Source: Pseudomonadales bacterium (GTDB lineage Bacteria; Pseudomonadota; Gammaproteobacteria; Pseudomonadales; Azotimanducaceae). From it: a stretch of 42,236 nt of DNA. The notes beneath the pieces are model-generated. The model saw nothing but the letters and a program-made list of their open reading frames with translations, ran no database searches and was not told the DNA's origin. Positions 1-7,957 of the stretch are shown here, piece after piece. How positions within the stretch are numbered: position 1 is the first letter of the stretch; every line of letters begins with the position of its first letter. The position numbers and the translations under genes were made by a program. The stretch covers positions 1 to 42,236 of the forward strand of contig JADHNU010000019.1 of the NCBI GenBank assembly GCA_016779325.1. The letters run 5' to 3'.

Positions 1-170
1 TGCGCTCTTACCGCACCATTTCACCCTTACCGCCGCCGAAGCGGGTTGGCGGTATATTTTCTGTGGCACTTTCCGTGGGCTCGCGCCCCCCAGGCGTTAC
101 CTGGCACCCTGTCCTATGGAGCCCGGACTTTCCTCCCGCTTGCGCGAGCGACTGCCTAGCCAGCTCCTCC
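1..170 (-). ncRNA. rnpB: RNase P RNA, 5' part (truncated by window start)
   Basis: This is the catalytic RNA of RNase P, which matures tRNA 5' ends. Read on the minus strand it contains the conserved block AGGAAAGTCCGGGCTCC (complement of 118-134), then the GGTGCCAGGTAACGCCTGG segment, and near the edge GGTAAGGGTGAAA followed by GTGCGGTAAGAGCGCA. These match bacterial type A RNase P RNA up to about the middle of the molecule. The 3' half lies outside the window. The 5' end is estimated at about 167-190 and cannot be fixed without the pairing 3' strand of P1. The P3 arm is a very small hairpin (CGCT-loop-AGCG at about 141-152), shorter than in E. coli. It lies just downstream of rsmI. Confidence 0.93.
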
Positions 171-203
171 GCGTCCGCAGTGTGGTCGCCCGGCCCACAT
201 AAC

Positions 204-1058
204 TCAAGGTGAAGGTGTTTCCCCACCCAGCACCAAGGCACGCTCATAAAGCTGCCGCTTTCCTTTCCCAAGGAGCGCGGCGGCCACCCGCGCCGCTCGC
301 GCAGGCGGTAACGCCTTAAGCAGTTCGCGCAGCACCTGATCTTCGCCGAGGGCAAGGTCAGCCCCGGCAGCCGCCGGCGCACCAGCCACCACCCAAACAA
401 ACTCCCCTCGAGCCGGCAGCGCCTCCGTTCTGACGGCATCCAGAAGGGTGCCCAGGGTCCCCCGGTAATGGGATTCAAAGCGCTTGGTCAGCTCTCGACC
501 CAGGTAGGCCTCCCGACTCGACCCAAAAGCGGAAACCGCATCCTCTAGGGCGGCCTCAATCCGATGGGGCGCCTCAAAGAAGACCAAGGTGCCCTCGGCC
601 TTCGCCAGTGCCTCCAAGGCCCGCCGCCGGGCCATGGCCTTGGGCGGCAAAAAGCCATGGAAGGTGAACACATCCGTCGCCAACCCCGCTACGGACAGGG
701 CGGCCATGACCGCCGACGGGCCCGGCACGGGGGTCACCAGGACGCCCGCCTCCCGGGCCTCGCGAACCAGCCGGTAGCCCGGATCGGCAATCAGGGGCGT
801 CCCGGCATCACTCACAAGCGCGACGTCCTCCCCCGCCAGCAAGCGCTCAAGCAGTTGAGGCGTACGCGCCTCGGCGTTGTGTTCGTGATAGGGGAGCAGC
901 GGTGTACGAACGCCGAGGGAGGACAACAAGGGCGCCGTGCGTCTGCTATCCTCCACGGCAATGAGGGAGACGGCGCGCAACACGCTTTCCGCTCGTGCCG
1001 TAAGATCCCCCAGATTGCCAATGGGCGTTGCGACCACGAAAAGTGTGCCTGCCGCCAT
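204..1058 (-). CDS. rsmI: 16S rRNA (cytidine1402-2'-O)-methyltransferase RsmI
   Basis: RsmI uses S-adenosylmethionine to 2'-O-methylate C1402 in the decoding centre of 16S rRNA. The 284-residue product begins MAAGTLFVVATPIGNLGDLT, the standard RsmI amino terminus, followed by VEDSRRTAPLLSSLG, VSDAGTPLIADPGYRLV and PGPSAVMAALSVAG, all typical of the tetrapyrrole-methylase-fold family. An ATG 27 bases upstream (1085) is in frame, but family alignment favours the ATG at 1058. It diverges from lpoA with only 30 bases between the start codons, so the two promoters must overlap one another or the opposite gene. rnpB follows on the same strand, as in pseudomonads. Confidence 0.96.
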   Translation of the reverse strand: MAAGTLFVVATPIGNLGDLTARAESVLRAVSLIAVEDSRRTAPLLSSLGVRTPLLPYHEHNAEARTPQLLERLLAGEDVALVSDAGTPLIADPGYRLVREAREAGVLVTPVPGPSAVMAALSVAGLATDVFTFHGFLPPKAMARRRALEALAKAEGTLVFFEAPHRIEAALEDAVSAFGSSREAYLGRELTKRFESHYRGTLGTLLDAVRTEALPARGEFVWVVAGAPAAAGADLALGEDQVLRELLKALPPARAARVAAALLGKGKRQLYERALVLGGETPSP

Positions 1059-1088
1059 GTCCTTTTTGCTCCCGTCAGGGCCCAAGCG

Positions 1089-2876
1089 ATGCGCTCAGTG
1101 CCGCTCTCAGTGTACCGAAGCCGCTCTTCCGGGCGTTGGGCGCTTGCCGCGCTGCTGCTGGCTACCCTACTCGGCGCCTGCAGCACGCCTAACCCGCCGC
1201 CCCCCGGCCCCAAGGGCCAAGCGCCAGCCCGTGCCACCGAGGACCGCCCCGCAGGGCGCAGCCTCGCCCTACCGGAGCTTACCGGGGCCTTAGCCCAGGC
1301 CGAAGCGGCCCTGGCCGCAGGAGATGACAGCCGGCTCGCCGATCTGCTTGGGCGCCTCCTCCAAAGCGGCACGACGGAAACCAACCTCCCCTTCGCCCTG
1401 CGCCTGCGCTGGCGAGCCCTCCGCAGCGCCGAGGCCCTTGCCGCCGGCCAGGGCCGAGCCAGCGCCGGGATACTCCTAGACCTCCTGCCGGCGCCCACGG
1501 CCCAGGAAACTCAGGCCATTGTCGATTTGGCCTTCCCCTCGCTTATCCGAGGCCCCCTAAGCGGCGCCAGCCTCGAAGACGCGTCGGATGCCCTGCGCGC
1601 CTACGCCGCCCTAAGCCACCAAATCCAAAGTAGCGCTCGCCGACCCTACGCCCTCAGTGACCAGCTCGCGTCTTGGCAAGCCAAGTGGCCTGCCTTCCCC
1701 CTCCCTTCCTCGCTGCAACGGGAAACGCGCCCAGCGCCGGTTCCCCTGCGCGTGGCCGTGCTGTTGCCCTTTTCGGGTCCGCTCCAAAGCGCCGGGGAAG
1801 CGCTACGCGATGGGCTCTTAAGCGCGCAATTCGAAAACCTGCAAGCCGGAGAACCGGGGGCACAGCTCCGGTTTTTTGATTCCGCGGGGGCGCCCCTGGC
1901 TACGGTCCTTGCCCAAGCGCTCGCCTTTCAGCCAGACCACATCATCGGGCCCCTAACCCGCGACGAGGTCGCCACGCTGAACGGTCTCGCCCAAGGGCAA
2001 GAGACCACGACACCCCCCATTTTGGCCCTAAATCGACTGCCGGCAGCGACCCCCGCAGCGGTCTGGAGCTATGCCCTCGAACCCGAGGAGGAGGGCGAGC
2101 AATTAGCGGAACAAAGCTGGCTCCAGGGGCATCGTCGCCTCCTTATCCTCCACGACCAAGCCCCCTGGGCCCAGCGCTTAGCGAGCGCCGCAGAAACCCG
2201 TTTCGAACGGCTCGGCGGCGAGATCGCCGAGCGACAAGGCTTCAGTGCAACGGCCGATCTTGGCGCGGCGGTAGCCGCGGCCTTGCTGGTGGAAGAGGGC
2301 GAAAACCGAAGCCGGGCGCTCCGTCGCCTGCTTCGCGTACCCCTGGAAACCGAGCCTCGCCGACGCCAGGACATCGACGGTGTCCTGCTCATCGCCGACC
2401 CCCTACCGGGCCAAACCCTGAAGTCCGCCCTGGCCTATTACTTTGCTGGCGACCTCCCGGTCTGGGCCTCATCGCAGGTTCTGGCGCCCGAGCCCAGCCC
2501 CACCGCCCTGAAGGACCTGGAAGCCGTCACCTTTGCCCTGCCGCCATGGCGCCTTCACCGCCTGCCGGGGCCCGCGCACCCGGACCAAGGCGCCAAACCC
2601 GTACCGGAGAGCCGCCCCCCCCTTGGCCCGCTTCATGCCCTGGGTGCGGACGCGTGGTTTCTCATCCACTGGCAACGCGGGGCCGCCGGGGCCTTGCCCT
2701 TCCCAGGGCTCACGGGGCAAATCGCCAACACCGAGCAGCCCCGGCGTTTTAGCCGGCACCTGTCCTTTGCCCAGCTTAGGAAAGGACGGTTTTCGCCCTT
2801 GGCTGAGCTCGCGCCACTGGCGCCGCTTACCGCAGCAGGCCAGAGCGAGACCGCACCCCGCTTACCTGCGCCGTGA
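1089..2876 (+). CDS. lpoA: LpoA, outer-membrane lipoprotein activator of penicillin-binding protein 1A
   Basis: LpoA spans the periplasm from the outer membrane and activates the peptidoglycan synthase PBP1A. The 595-residue product has a signal peptide ending in the lipobox LLGAC, with the lipidated Cys at residue 31. A helical TPR-like region follows, rich in Ala and Leu (about 60-230). The second half resembles a type-1 periplasmic binding protein (LRVAVLLPFSGPLQSAGEALRDG; HIIGPLTRDEVATLNGLA; DGVLLIADPLPGQTLK). An open frame continues upstream to 564, but that part is antisense to rsmI and lacks a signal sequence, so the ATG at 1089 is used. The stop codon overlaps the GTG start of yraN. 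The adjacent genes rsmI, yraN and dolP support the assignment. Confidence 0.93.
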   Translation: MRSVPLSVYRSRSSGRWALAALLLATLLGACSTPNPPPPGPKGQAPARATEDRPAGRSLALPELTGALAQAEAALAAGDDSRLADLLGRLLQSGTTETNLPFALRLRWRALRSAEALAAGQGRASAGILLDLLPAPTAQETQAIVDLAFPSLIRGPLSGASLEDASDALRAYAALSHQIQSSARRPYALSDQLASWQAKWPAFPLPSSLQRETRPAPVPLRVAVLLPFSGPLQSAGEALRDGLLSAQFENLQAGEPGAQLRFFDSAGAPLATVLAQALAFQPDHIIGPLTRDEVATLNGLAQGQETTTPPILALNRLPAATPAAVWSYALEPEEEGEQLAEQSWLQGHRRLLILHDQAPWAQRLASAAETRFERLGGEIAERQGFSATADLGAAVAAALLVEEGENRSRALRRLLRVPLETEPRRRQDIDGVLLIADPLPGQTLKSALAYYFAGDLPVWASSQVLAPEPSPTALKDLEAVTFALPPWRLHRLPGPAHPDQGAKPVPESRPPLGPLHALGADAWFLIHWQRGAAGALPFPGLTGQIANTEQPRRFSRHLSFAQLRKGRFSPLAELAPLAPLTAAGQSETAPRLPAP

Positions 2877-3259
2877 GGCTCACCCACCCCCTTGCCCAAG
2901 CCGCCGAGCGCCGCGCCGAGGCTTATCTTCATAGCCAGGGGTACCGCACACGCCATCGCAACTGGCACTGCCGTTATGGGGAATGGGATCTCATTCTCGA
3001 TGCGCCGCAGGGCGGACTTTGGGTGTTTGTGGAGGTGCGCTATCGAAGCCGTCCCCTCGGCGGGTCCGCAAGCGCGACGGTGGATGCCCGGAAACAGAAG
3101 CGGCTGAGCCGTTGCGCCGGGTGCTATCTGGCCACCTGGAGCAGGGAAACCGGACAAAACCCACCGGCCTGCCGCTTTGATGTGGTCGCGCTTGAGGGCC
3201 AAACCGTAGCGCAGGCCACCCTTCGCTGGATACGAGACGCCTTTTACGCGGTAAACTAG
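2873..3259 (+). CDS. yraN: YraN, UPF0102 family nuclease-like protein
   Basis: This is a 128-residue member of the UPF0102/YraN family, which has a restriction-endonuclease-like fold and no settled role. The characteristic core is present: RRAEAYLHSQGYRTRHRNW, then GEWDLILD and VFVEVRYRS, the predicted acidic/EVR active-site strand, followed by a KRLSRCA helix. The start codon is GTG at 2873 and overlaps the lpoA stop (GTGA), implying coupled translation. In E. coli and pseudomonads the SIS-domain gene diaA follows; here dolP follows directly after 26 bases. Confidence 0.92.
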   Translation: MRLTHPLAQAAERRAEAYLHSQGYRTRHRNWHCRYGEWDLILDAPQGGLWVFVEVRYRSRPLGGSASATVDARKQKRLSRCAGCYLATWSRETGQNPPACRFDVVALEGQTVAQATLRWIRDAFYAVN

Positions 3260-3285
3260 GGCTTCCTTGTTTGGGAGTCCCCCTC

Positions 3286-3864
3286 ATGAAAGCGTCGTCC
3301 TCCCTGGCCCTCGCCGTTACCCTCGCGCTCCTTACGGGCTGCGCCAGCTCCGGCTCCCAGAGCGAACAGGCCGCACAGGAAAAAAGCACCCCGCCGGCGC
3401 TTGAAGCCCTCGGCAACATCATCGATGACACGCGCATCGAAACCACCGGATTGGTGCGCCTACGCCGCGCGGGCGAAGGGCTAAAAGATGGGCACCTCGG
3501 CGTCACCAGCTTTCGGGGCGTGGTGCTGCTCACGGGGCAAGTTCGCGATGAGGCCAGCAAAGCCCTGGCAAGCGAAGTGCTTAGCGGCATTCCAGAAGTG
3601 AAAACGGTCTATAACGAGCTCACGATCAGTGGCCCCACGGCCTTGCTGGCCCGGTCCGCCGATGCCGTGGTGACGAGCAAGGTTAAGGCCCGGCTCCTCG
3701 CCAACGAGGCCGTGCGGGGCTTGGAGATCAAGGTGGTTACGGAGAATGGGACGGTCTACTTGCTCGGCACCATTACGCGGACGGAAGCCGAAGCCGCAAC
3801 GGCCGCAGCCCGGGCCGTGGGCGGGGTCGAGCGGGTCGTGCGGATCTTTGAGTACGCCGACTAA
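3286..3864 (+). CDS. dolP: DolP (YraP), BON-domain outer-membrane lipoprotein
   Basis: DolP is an outer-membrane lipoprotein with two BON domains that binds anionic phospholipid and supports envelope integrity and BAM function. The 192-residue product has a signal peptide ending LLTGC (lipid-attachment Cys19). A first BON domain covers about 50-115 (FRGVVLLTGQVRDEASKALASE) and a second about 125-190 (VVTENGTVYLLGTITRTEAEAATAAA). An in-frame TTG lies 15 bases upstream, but the ATG at 3286 sits 8-10 bases after a GGGAG Shine-Dalgarno sequence and gives the normal signal peptide. It converges on sspB with four bases between the stop codons. Confidence 0.93.
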   Translation: MKASSSLALAVTLALLTGCASSGSQSEQAAQEKSTPPALEALGNIIDDTRIETTGLVRLRRAGEGLKDGHLGVTSFRGVVLLTGQVRDEASKALASEVLSGIPEVKTVYNELTISGPTALLARSADAVVTSKVKARLLANEAVRGLEIKVVTENGTVYLLGTITRTEAEAATAAARAVGGVERVVRIFEYAD

Positions 3865-3896
3865 ACCCTCACTTCACCACGCGTAGGGAGGGTTTT
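3863..3896 (+). terminator. possible terminator for dolP inside the sspB 3' end
   Basis: AAACCCTC at 3863-3870 can pair with GAGGGTTT at 3888-3895 and is followed by only one further T before a C run. The loop is 17 bases. The position, right at the dolP stop, is suitable, but the weak T tract makes this tentative. Confidence 0.3.
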
Positions 3897-4309
3897 CCCC
3901 CGCTCCCGGTGGGCGGGGGCTCATCGTCCGGTCCCGGCGCCTCGCCCTCCGAGCGCTCCCCGGCCTCCTCGACCGCTCCGGCAACAACGTCCTCGGGCTC
4001 CGGGCCCAGCACGGTTCCGGCGCCTGTTTCTCGGGCATAAACTGCGAGCAGCGCGCCAAGGGGCACGTAGACCGAGAAGGGGCTCCCCCCAAAGCGGCCC
4101 TGAAAGGACACGCCGGCCTCGTCCATTAAAAGGTCCCGCACCGCCCGAGGAGAAATGTTCAGGGTGACCTTACCGTCGACAATCGCGTGACTGGGCACCC
4201 GCACCCCCGGGCGCCCCGCATCAACGAGGATGTGCGGGGTGCAATCGGAATCGACAATCCAGTCGTAAAAGGCCCGAAGGAGATAGGGCCGCTGGGGACG
4301 CATGGCCAT
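3869..4309 (-). CDS. sspB: SspB, ClpXP adaptor / stringent starvation protein B
   Basis: SspB delivers ssrA-tagged proteins from stalled ribosomes to the ClpXP protease. The 146-residue product has the conserved substrate-binding domain (RPYLLRAFYDWIVDS; TPHILVDA; VTLNISPRAV; FGGSPFSVYVPLGALLAVYARETG). A Pro/Glu/Asp-rich flexible tail follows and ends in KPSLRVVK, which corresponds to the short ClpX-docking motif of E. coli SspB. Two starts are possible, ATG at 4309 or 4303, and neither has a good Shine-Dalgarno sequence. It lies 9 bases downstream of sspA, the usual sspAB operon. Confidence 0.95.
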   Translation of the reverse strand: MAMRPQRPYLLRAFYDWIVDSDCTPHILVDAGRPGVRVPSHAIVDGKVTLNISPRAVRDLLMDEAGVSFQGRFGGSPFSVYVPLGALLAVYARETGAGTVLGPEPEDVVAGAVEEAGERSEGEAPGPDDEPPPTGSGGKPSLRVVK

Positions 4310-4318
4310 GGGCGAAAC

Positions 4319-4951
4319 TTAGTCGCGCATTTCCCGTTCGACTTCCGAAAGACTCGCTTGGAAGCCATCGCGCTCAAAAAGCCGCTCCGCATATTTCAGC
4401 AGGGGCCGGCACTGTTTCTCCGGAAGGACGATACCCACCTTCGGGAGCCGCCACAGGATGGGCGCTACGCAGCAATCGGCGAGGGTGAACTCGTCGCTCA
4501 TGAAGAAAGGCTTTTCCGCAAAGATCGGCGACACGGCCATAAGGCTTTCCCGAAGGGATTTCCGCGCTTTGGTCAGCACCGTTTCCCGTCCCTTGCCGAC
4601 CATGAGGAGGTCGAGGTGAGTGCACCAGTCGCGCTGAATACGATGCATCCACAGGCGAGAGAGGGCCCGCGCCACAGGATAGACGGGCAGCAAAGGCGGA
4701 TGGGGGAAGCGCTCGTCGAGGTACTCCATGATCACCATGGACTCATAAAGCACGAGCTCACGATCAAGCAAGGTGGGCACGGCACCATAGGGATTCAGCT
4801 CGAGGAGCTCTTCGGGCTTGTTGTTGCTGTCCACCTCAACGGTATCGACGGTGACACCCTTCTCCGCCAACACCATGCGGACCCGATGGCTGTAATGATC
4901 CGTGCCATCAGAAAAGAAGGTCATAGAGGAGCGCTTTGCAACGACACCCAT
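4319..4951 (-). CDS. sspA: SspA, RNA-polymerase-associated stringent starvation protein A
   Basis: SspA is a catalytically inactive glutathione-transferase-fold protein that binds RNA polymerase and modulates transcription in stress and stationary phase. The 210-residue product shows the thioredoxin-like half ([42 protein letters not shown]). The conserved surface pocket segment [14 protein letters not shown] comes next, followed by an all-helical C-terminal half. The start at 4951 adds nine residues before MTFFSDGTD, as in E. coli SspA. It is the first gene of sspAB and lies directly behind the petC terminator. I could not identify a convincing promoter in the 45 bases between. Confidence 0.95.
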   Translation of the reverse strand: MGVVAKRSSMTFFSDGTDHYSHRVRMVLAEKGVTVDTVEVDSNNKPEELLELNPYGAVPTLLDRELVLYESMVIMEYLDERFPHPPLLPVYPVARALSRLWMHRIQRDWCTHLDLLMVGKGRETVLTKARKSLRESLMAVSPIFAEKPFFMSDEFTLADCCVAPILWRLPKVGIVLPEKQCRPLLKYAERLFERDGFQASLSEVEREMRD

Positions 4952-4996
4952 GGCGGAGTCCCCGTGCGTTATTGTTATTCGGAGCGCGAAGCCGCG

Positions 4997-5028
4997 AAAA
5001 AAAAAGCTGCGCCCTTAGAGGGCGCAGC
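4997..5028 (-). terminator. Rho-independent terminator of petABC
   Basis: On the minus strand a perfect 10-bp stem (5019-5028 pairing with 5006-5015, loop CTA) is followed by nine consecutive T residues (complement of 4997-5005). It begins 14 bases after the petC stop codon. This is the clearest intrinsic terminator in the window. Confidence 0.95.
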
Positions 5029-5041
5029 GTCTTGTACGGTC

Positions 5042-5809
5042 TTAGTGCACTTCTTTCTGGTATTCCCGGCCGAGGAGCCAGGCAAAGATATAGAGCACGA
5101 ACAGGAACAGAATGACGTAGACGCCAATCCGCTGCCGATCAAGGCGATAGGGCTCGCCGGTGTAGTCGAGGAAGTTCACTAGGTCATACACCGCGGCGTC
5201 GTACTCTTCTGCACTCAGGAGTCCAGTGCCGGGCTCGACTTCGATGAAGCCGCACTGTTCCGAGGTCATGGGCTGACCCGTCAGACCATCCCGAGATCCC
5301 TCAGCGGCTTGCCTGCAGACCTTACGCGGTACGCCTTGAAGCTCAATCAGCGCGTGGGGCATGCCCGCATTCGGCAGCACATCGTTGTTCACGCCCAGGG
5401 GGCGGCTCGGATCGAGATAGAAGCCCTTAAGATAGCTATAGACCCAATCGGTACCCCGCACCCGGGTCACCATGGACAAATCCGGCGGCTGAGCCCCAAA
5501 CCAGTTCTTCGCCCCTTCCCCAGGCATGGCATTGGTGATGTGCGAGCCCATATCCGAGCCCGCCGGCAGGAGGCTCGCCTGGTATAGATCCGTGGGAATC
5601 CCAAGATCTTCGGCCGTGCGCACATGGCGCTGATGCTCCAGGGAATGGCAGCCCAAGCAGTAGTTCATGAACAGCTTGGCCCCGTGCTGGAGCGAGGGCA
5701 GATCGCGGTGATCCGGCGTCATCGGCTCGAGGTGCACACCACTATCGGACGCGAAGGCGGCCGGCGTCATCAGGGCGCAGAAGCCCAAGATCATCAAGAA
5801 TCGCTTCAT
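5042..5809 (-). CDS. petC: ubiquinol-cytochrome c reductase, cytochrome c1 subunit
   Basis: Cytochrome c1 accepts electrons from the Rieske centre and passes them to soluble cytochrome c. The 255-residue product has a signal peptide (cut near AFA-SDSG), the haem c site CLGCH (Cys51, Cys54, His55) and the likely axial Met150 in PNAGMPHALIELQG. A C-terminal membrane anchor (IGVYVILFLFVLYIFAWLLG) ends in a short basic tail. Two additional cysteines (KVCRQ and EQCGF) lie between the Met ligand and the anchor and could form a disulfide. Its ATG overlaps the petB stop by one base (TAATG). It is the last gene of petABC. Confidence 0.97.
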   Translation of the reverse strand: MKRFLMILGFCALMTPAAFASDSGVHLEPMTPDHRDLPSLQHGAKLFMNYCLGCHSLEHQRHVRTAEDLGIPTDLYQASLLPAGSDMGSHITNAMPGEGAKNWFGAQPPDLSMVTRVRGTDWVYSYLKGFYLDPSRPLGVNNDVLPNAGMPHALIELQGVPRKVCRQAAEGSRDGLTGQPMTSEQCGFIEVEPGTGLLSAEEYDAAVYDLVNFLDYTGEPYRLDRQRIGVYVILFLFVLYIFAWLLGREYQKEVH

Positions 5810-7092
5810 TACGCAGGCACCCTCTCAGGAACGGGCTTCGTTTTTTCTACACGGGTGTACCAAGGCATCAGGACGAAGTAGGCGAAATAGCCTGCCGTAC
5901 CCACCTGAGCAAGGAGCGTGTAAAGCGGGCTAGCCGCTTGCGTGCCGAGCCAGCCGAGCAAGAAGAAGGAGACAATAAAGAGCGCCAGCATGCCCTTGGA
6001 GATCGCGCCTTTGTAGCGCATGGATTTCACAGGGCTGCGATCAAGCCAGGGCAGCACCGCAGGCACCGCAATGGCGCCAACCATCACCACAAAGCCCCAG
6101 AACTTCGCGTCCATGCCGAAGAGCGGATAGGTCGCCGCGCGCAGCATGGCGTAGAAGGGGGTGTAGTACCACACCGGCGCAATGTGATCCGGCGTCTTCA
6201 GGGGATTCGCTTGCTCAAAGTTCGGCGGCTCGAGGAAGTAACCCCCCATCTCCGGCGCGAAGAACACCACAGAACAGAAGACCATGAGGAACAAGACGAT
6301 GGCAGGAAGATCGTGGCCAATCGTGTAGTAGGGGTGGAACGCGATGCTATCGAGCGGCTTCCCGTTCTCGTCCTTAAACTTTTTCACGTCAATCCCATCG
6401 GGATTGTTCGATCCAACATGGTGGAGCGCCACGATGTGGAGGAACACCAGCATGATGAGCATGATGGGCAGCGCCACCACATGCAGCGCAAAGAACCGAT
6501 TGAGCGTGATCTCACTCATGAGGAAGTCGCCGCGGACCCACTCCATGAGATCGGCACCGACCACGGGGATCGCCCCCACGAGCGACACAATCACCTGGGC
6601 CCCCCAGTAGGACATGTTACCCCAGGGCAGGAGGTAGCCCATGAAGCCCTCGGCCATGAGCACAAGGAAGATAGCCATACCGAAGAGCCAGATGAGCTCC
6701 CGGGGCTTGCGATAGGAGCCGTACATCATGCCCCGGAACATATGGAGGTAGACGACGATGAAGAAGGCCGAGGCGCCGCTGGAATGGAGGTAGCGAAGCA
6801 GCCAGCCAAACTCCACGTCCCGCATGATGTATTCCACGGAGGCGAAAGCCTTATCGCCTGATGGCACATAGCTCATGGTGAGCCAAATGCCAGTCAGGAG
6901 CTGGTTAACCAGCACCACCATGGACAGCACGCCGAAGAGGTACCATATGTTGAAGTTTTTCGGCGCCCAGTAACGGGACATGTGGTACTCATAGGTCTCG
7001 ACCAGCGGCATGCGCTCGTCGATCCAGTTCACCACCTGCGTGACACCGGCCACCAAGGCGCCCGGCTTTTCCGACGATTTCGCATCACTCAT
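5809..7092 (-). CDS. petB: ubiquinol-cytochrome c reductase, cytochrome b subunit
   Basis: This is the membrane core of complex III and carries haems bL and bH and both quinone sites. The 427-residue product has about eight to nine membrane helices. Haem-ligand candidates are His103 and His117 in one pair and His204 and His219 in the other. The second pair is one residue further apart than in mitochondrial cytochrome b, as in the pseudomonad sequence I recall. The Qo-site motif normally written PEWY reads PVWY here (residues 306-309), a variant also known in other beta/gammaproteobacteria. One-base stop/start overlaps join it to petA and petC. Confidence 0.98.
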   Translation of the reverse strand: MSDAKSSEKPGALVAGVTQVVNWIDERMPLVETYEYHMSRYWAPKNFNIWYLFGVLSMVVLVNQLLTGIWLTMSYVPSGDKAFASVEYIMRDVEFGWLLRYLHSSGASAFFIVVYLHMFRGMMYGSYRKPRELIWLFGMAIFLVLMAEGFMGYLLPWGNMSYWGAQVIVSLVGAIPVVGADLMEWVRGDFLMSEITLNRFFALHVVALPIMLIMLVFLHIVALHHVGSNNPDGIDVKKFKDENGKPLDSIAFHPYYTIGHDLPAIVLFLMVFCSVVFFAPEMGGYFLEPPNFEQANPLKTPDHIAPVWYYTPFYAMLRAATYPLFGMDAKFWGFVVMVGAIAVPAVLPWLDRSPVKSMRYKGAISKGMLALFIVSFFLLGWLGTQAASPLYTLLAQVGTAGYFAYFVLMPWYTRVEKTKPVPERVPA

Positions 7093-7700
7093 TACGCGGA
7101 CTCCTCGTCTTCACCGATCAGGATGATCGCATCGGATTCAAAGGTATAAGGCGGCACCTCCAGGTTAGAAGGTGCCGGTACGCCCGCGTACACACGACCA
7201 GAAAGGTCGAATTTAGAGCCATGGCAGGGGCAAAAGTAGCCGCCCTGCCAGTTGCCGTCGAAGGCCTGGGGGCCCACTTCCGGATAGTATTTCGGAGAGC
7301 AGCCAAGGTGGGTGCAGATGCCGACGAGCACGGAGAGATCCTTGCGCTCTTCCCGCGCCCGCCAACGGTTCGCTGCGTAGCCAGGCTGCTGGCTCGGCCG
7401 CGCGCTACCCGGGTCGGCTAGCATCGGCTCCAAGGCCTCAAGCTGATTCAGCATCTCGTCCGTGCGCTTCACCACAAAAATGGGCTTGCCGCGCCATTCC
7501 GGGAGGGGGCCGAGGATTTCTCCGGGCCGAAGCTTGCTGACATCCGCACGAACCGGGGCCCCAAGGGCTTTGGCCTTCGCGCTAGGCTGCCAAGATGCGA
7601 GGAAAGGCACGGCGGCGCCAACAACGCCTGCGCCGCCTACCACGGAGGTCGCGCCGATCAAAAAGCGACGCCGGGCAAGGTTCACTTCGCCATTGCTCAC
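7092..7700 (-). CDS. petA: ubiquinol-cytochrome c reductase, Rieske iron-sulfur subunit
   Basis: This is the Rieske [2Fe-2S] protein that takes the first electron from ubiquinol in complex III. The 202-residue product has an N-terminal twin-arginine-type sequence (LARRRFLIG) followed by the uncleaved membrane helix. The cluster-binding boxes CTHLGCSP and CPCHGSKF are intact. The start is GTG at 7700, 6 bases after GGAGA; the nearby ATG at 7693 is out of frame. It is the first gene of petABC, with a candidate promoter about 100 bases upstream. Confidence 0.97.
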   Translation of the reverse strand: MSNGEVNLARRRFLIGATSVVGGAGVVGAAVPFLASWQPSAKAKALGAPVRADVSKLRPGEILGPLPEWRGKPIFVVKRTDEMLNQLEALEPMLADPGSARPSQQPGYAANRWRAREERKDLSVLVGICTHLGCSPKYYPEVGPQAFDGNWQGGYFCPCHGSKFDLSGRVYAGVPAPSNLEVPPYTFESDAIILIGEDEESA

Positions 7701-7801
7701 GAAGAGTCTCCCTGGTCAATTTGGTCAGGTGTGCCGGGATGAAATCGGCAGAGTCTTCGGCCGGTTCCGTCTCGAGCGTTTGCCCGCGCCAGCCGGTGCG
7801 G

Positions 7802-7810
7802 ATTCTATCA
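7802..7810 (-). promoter_or_regulatory. petA: candidate extended -10 promoter of petABC
   Basis: The minus strand reads TGATAGAAT here, an extended -10 element (TGn before TAGAAT). There is no good -35 at the standard distance. It would give a leader of about 95 bases before the petA GTG. It lies between the rpsI terminator and petA, where a promoter is needed. Confidence 0.4.
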
Positions 7811-7892
7811 CAGCCATCCCCAGCCTGGGGCAGCCAATTTCCATCTTCTGCAGGAAAGCCCGAGTTTTCTCCGAGCCCACCCTAACCGACAC

Positions 7893-7923
7893 AAAAACGC
7901 CCGAGCGGCTAACCGATCGGGCG
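7893..7923 (-). terminator. Rho-independent terminator of rplM-rpsI
   Basis: On the minus strand CGCCCGA (7923-7917) pairs with TCGGGCG (7904-7898), with a smaller nested CGG/CCG pairing inside the 12-base loop, followed by five T residues (complement of 7893-7897). It lies 35 bases beyond the rpsI stop. Confidence 0.85.
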
Positions 7924-7957
7924 CAGGGGCCGCCGCAGCGGCCAAGCCTTTGCCGTC

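Noticed and set aside
564-1088. Long N-terminal extension of the LpoA reading frame
   Set aside because: It lies wholly antisense to rsmI. The true lipoprotein signal peptide begins at the ATG at 1089.
4187-5182. 331-codon open frame on the plus strand
   Set aside because: It is antisense to sspB, sspA and petC, runs through the petC terminator, and its product is His/Arg-rich with no recognisable domain. It is a GC-rich shadow frame.
5938-6861. 307-codon plus-strand frame over cytochrome b
   Set aside because: The antisense of a membrane protein in a GC-rich genome yields long His/Glu/Arg-rich frames. There is no start signal and no family resemblance.
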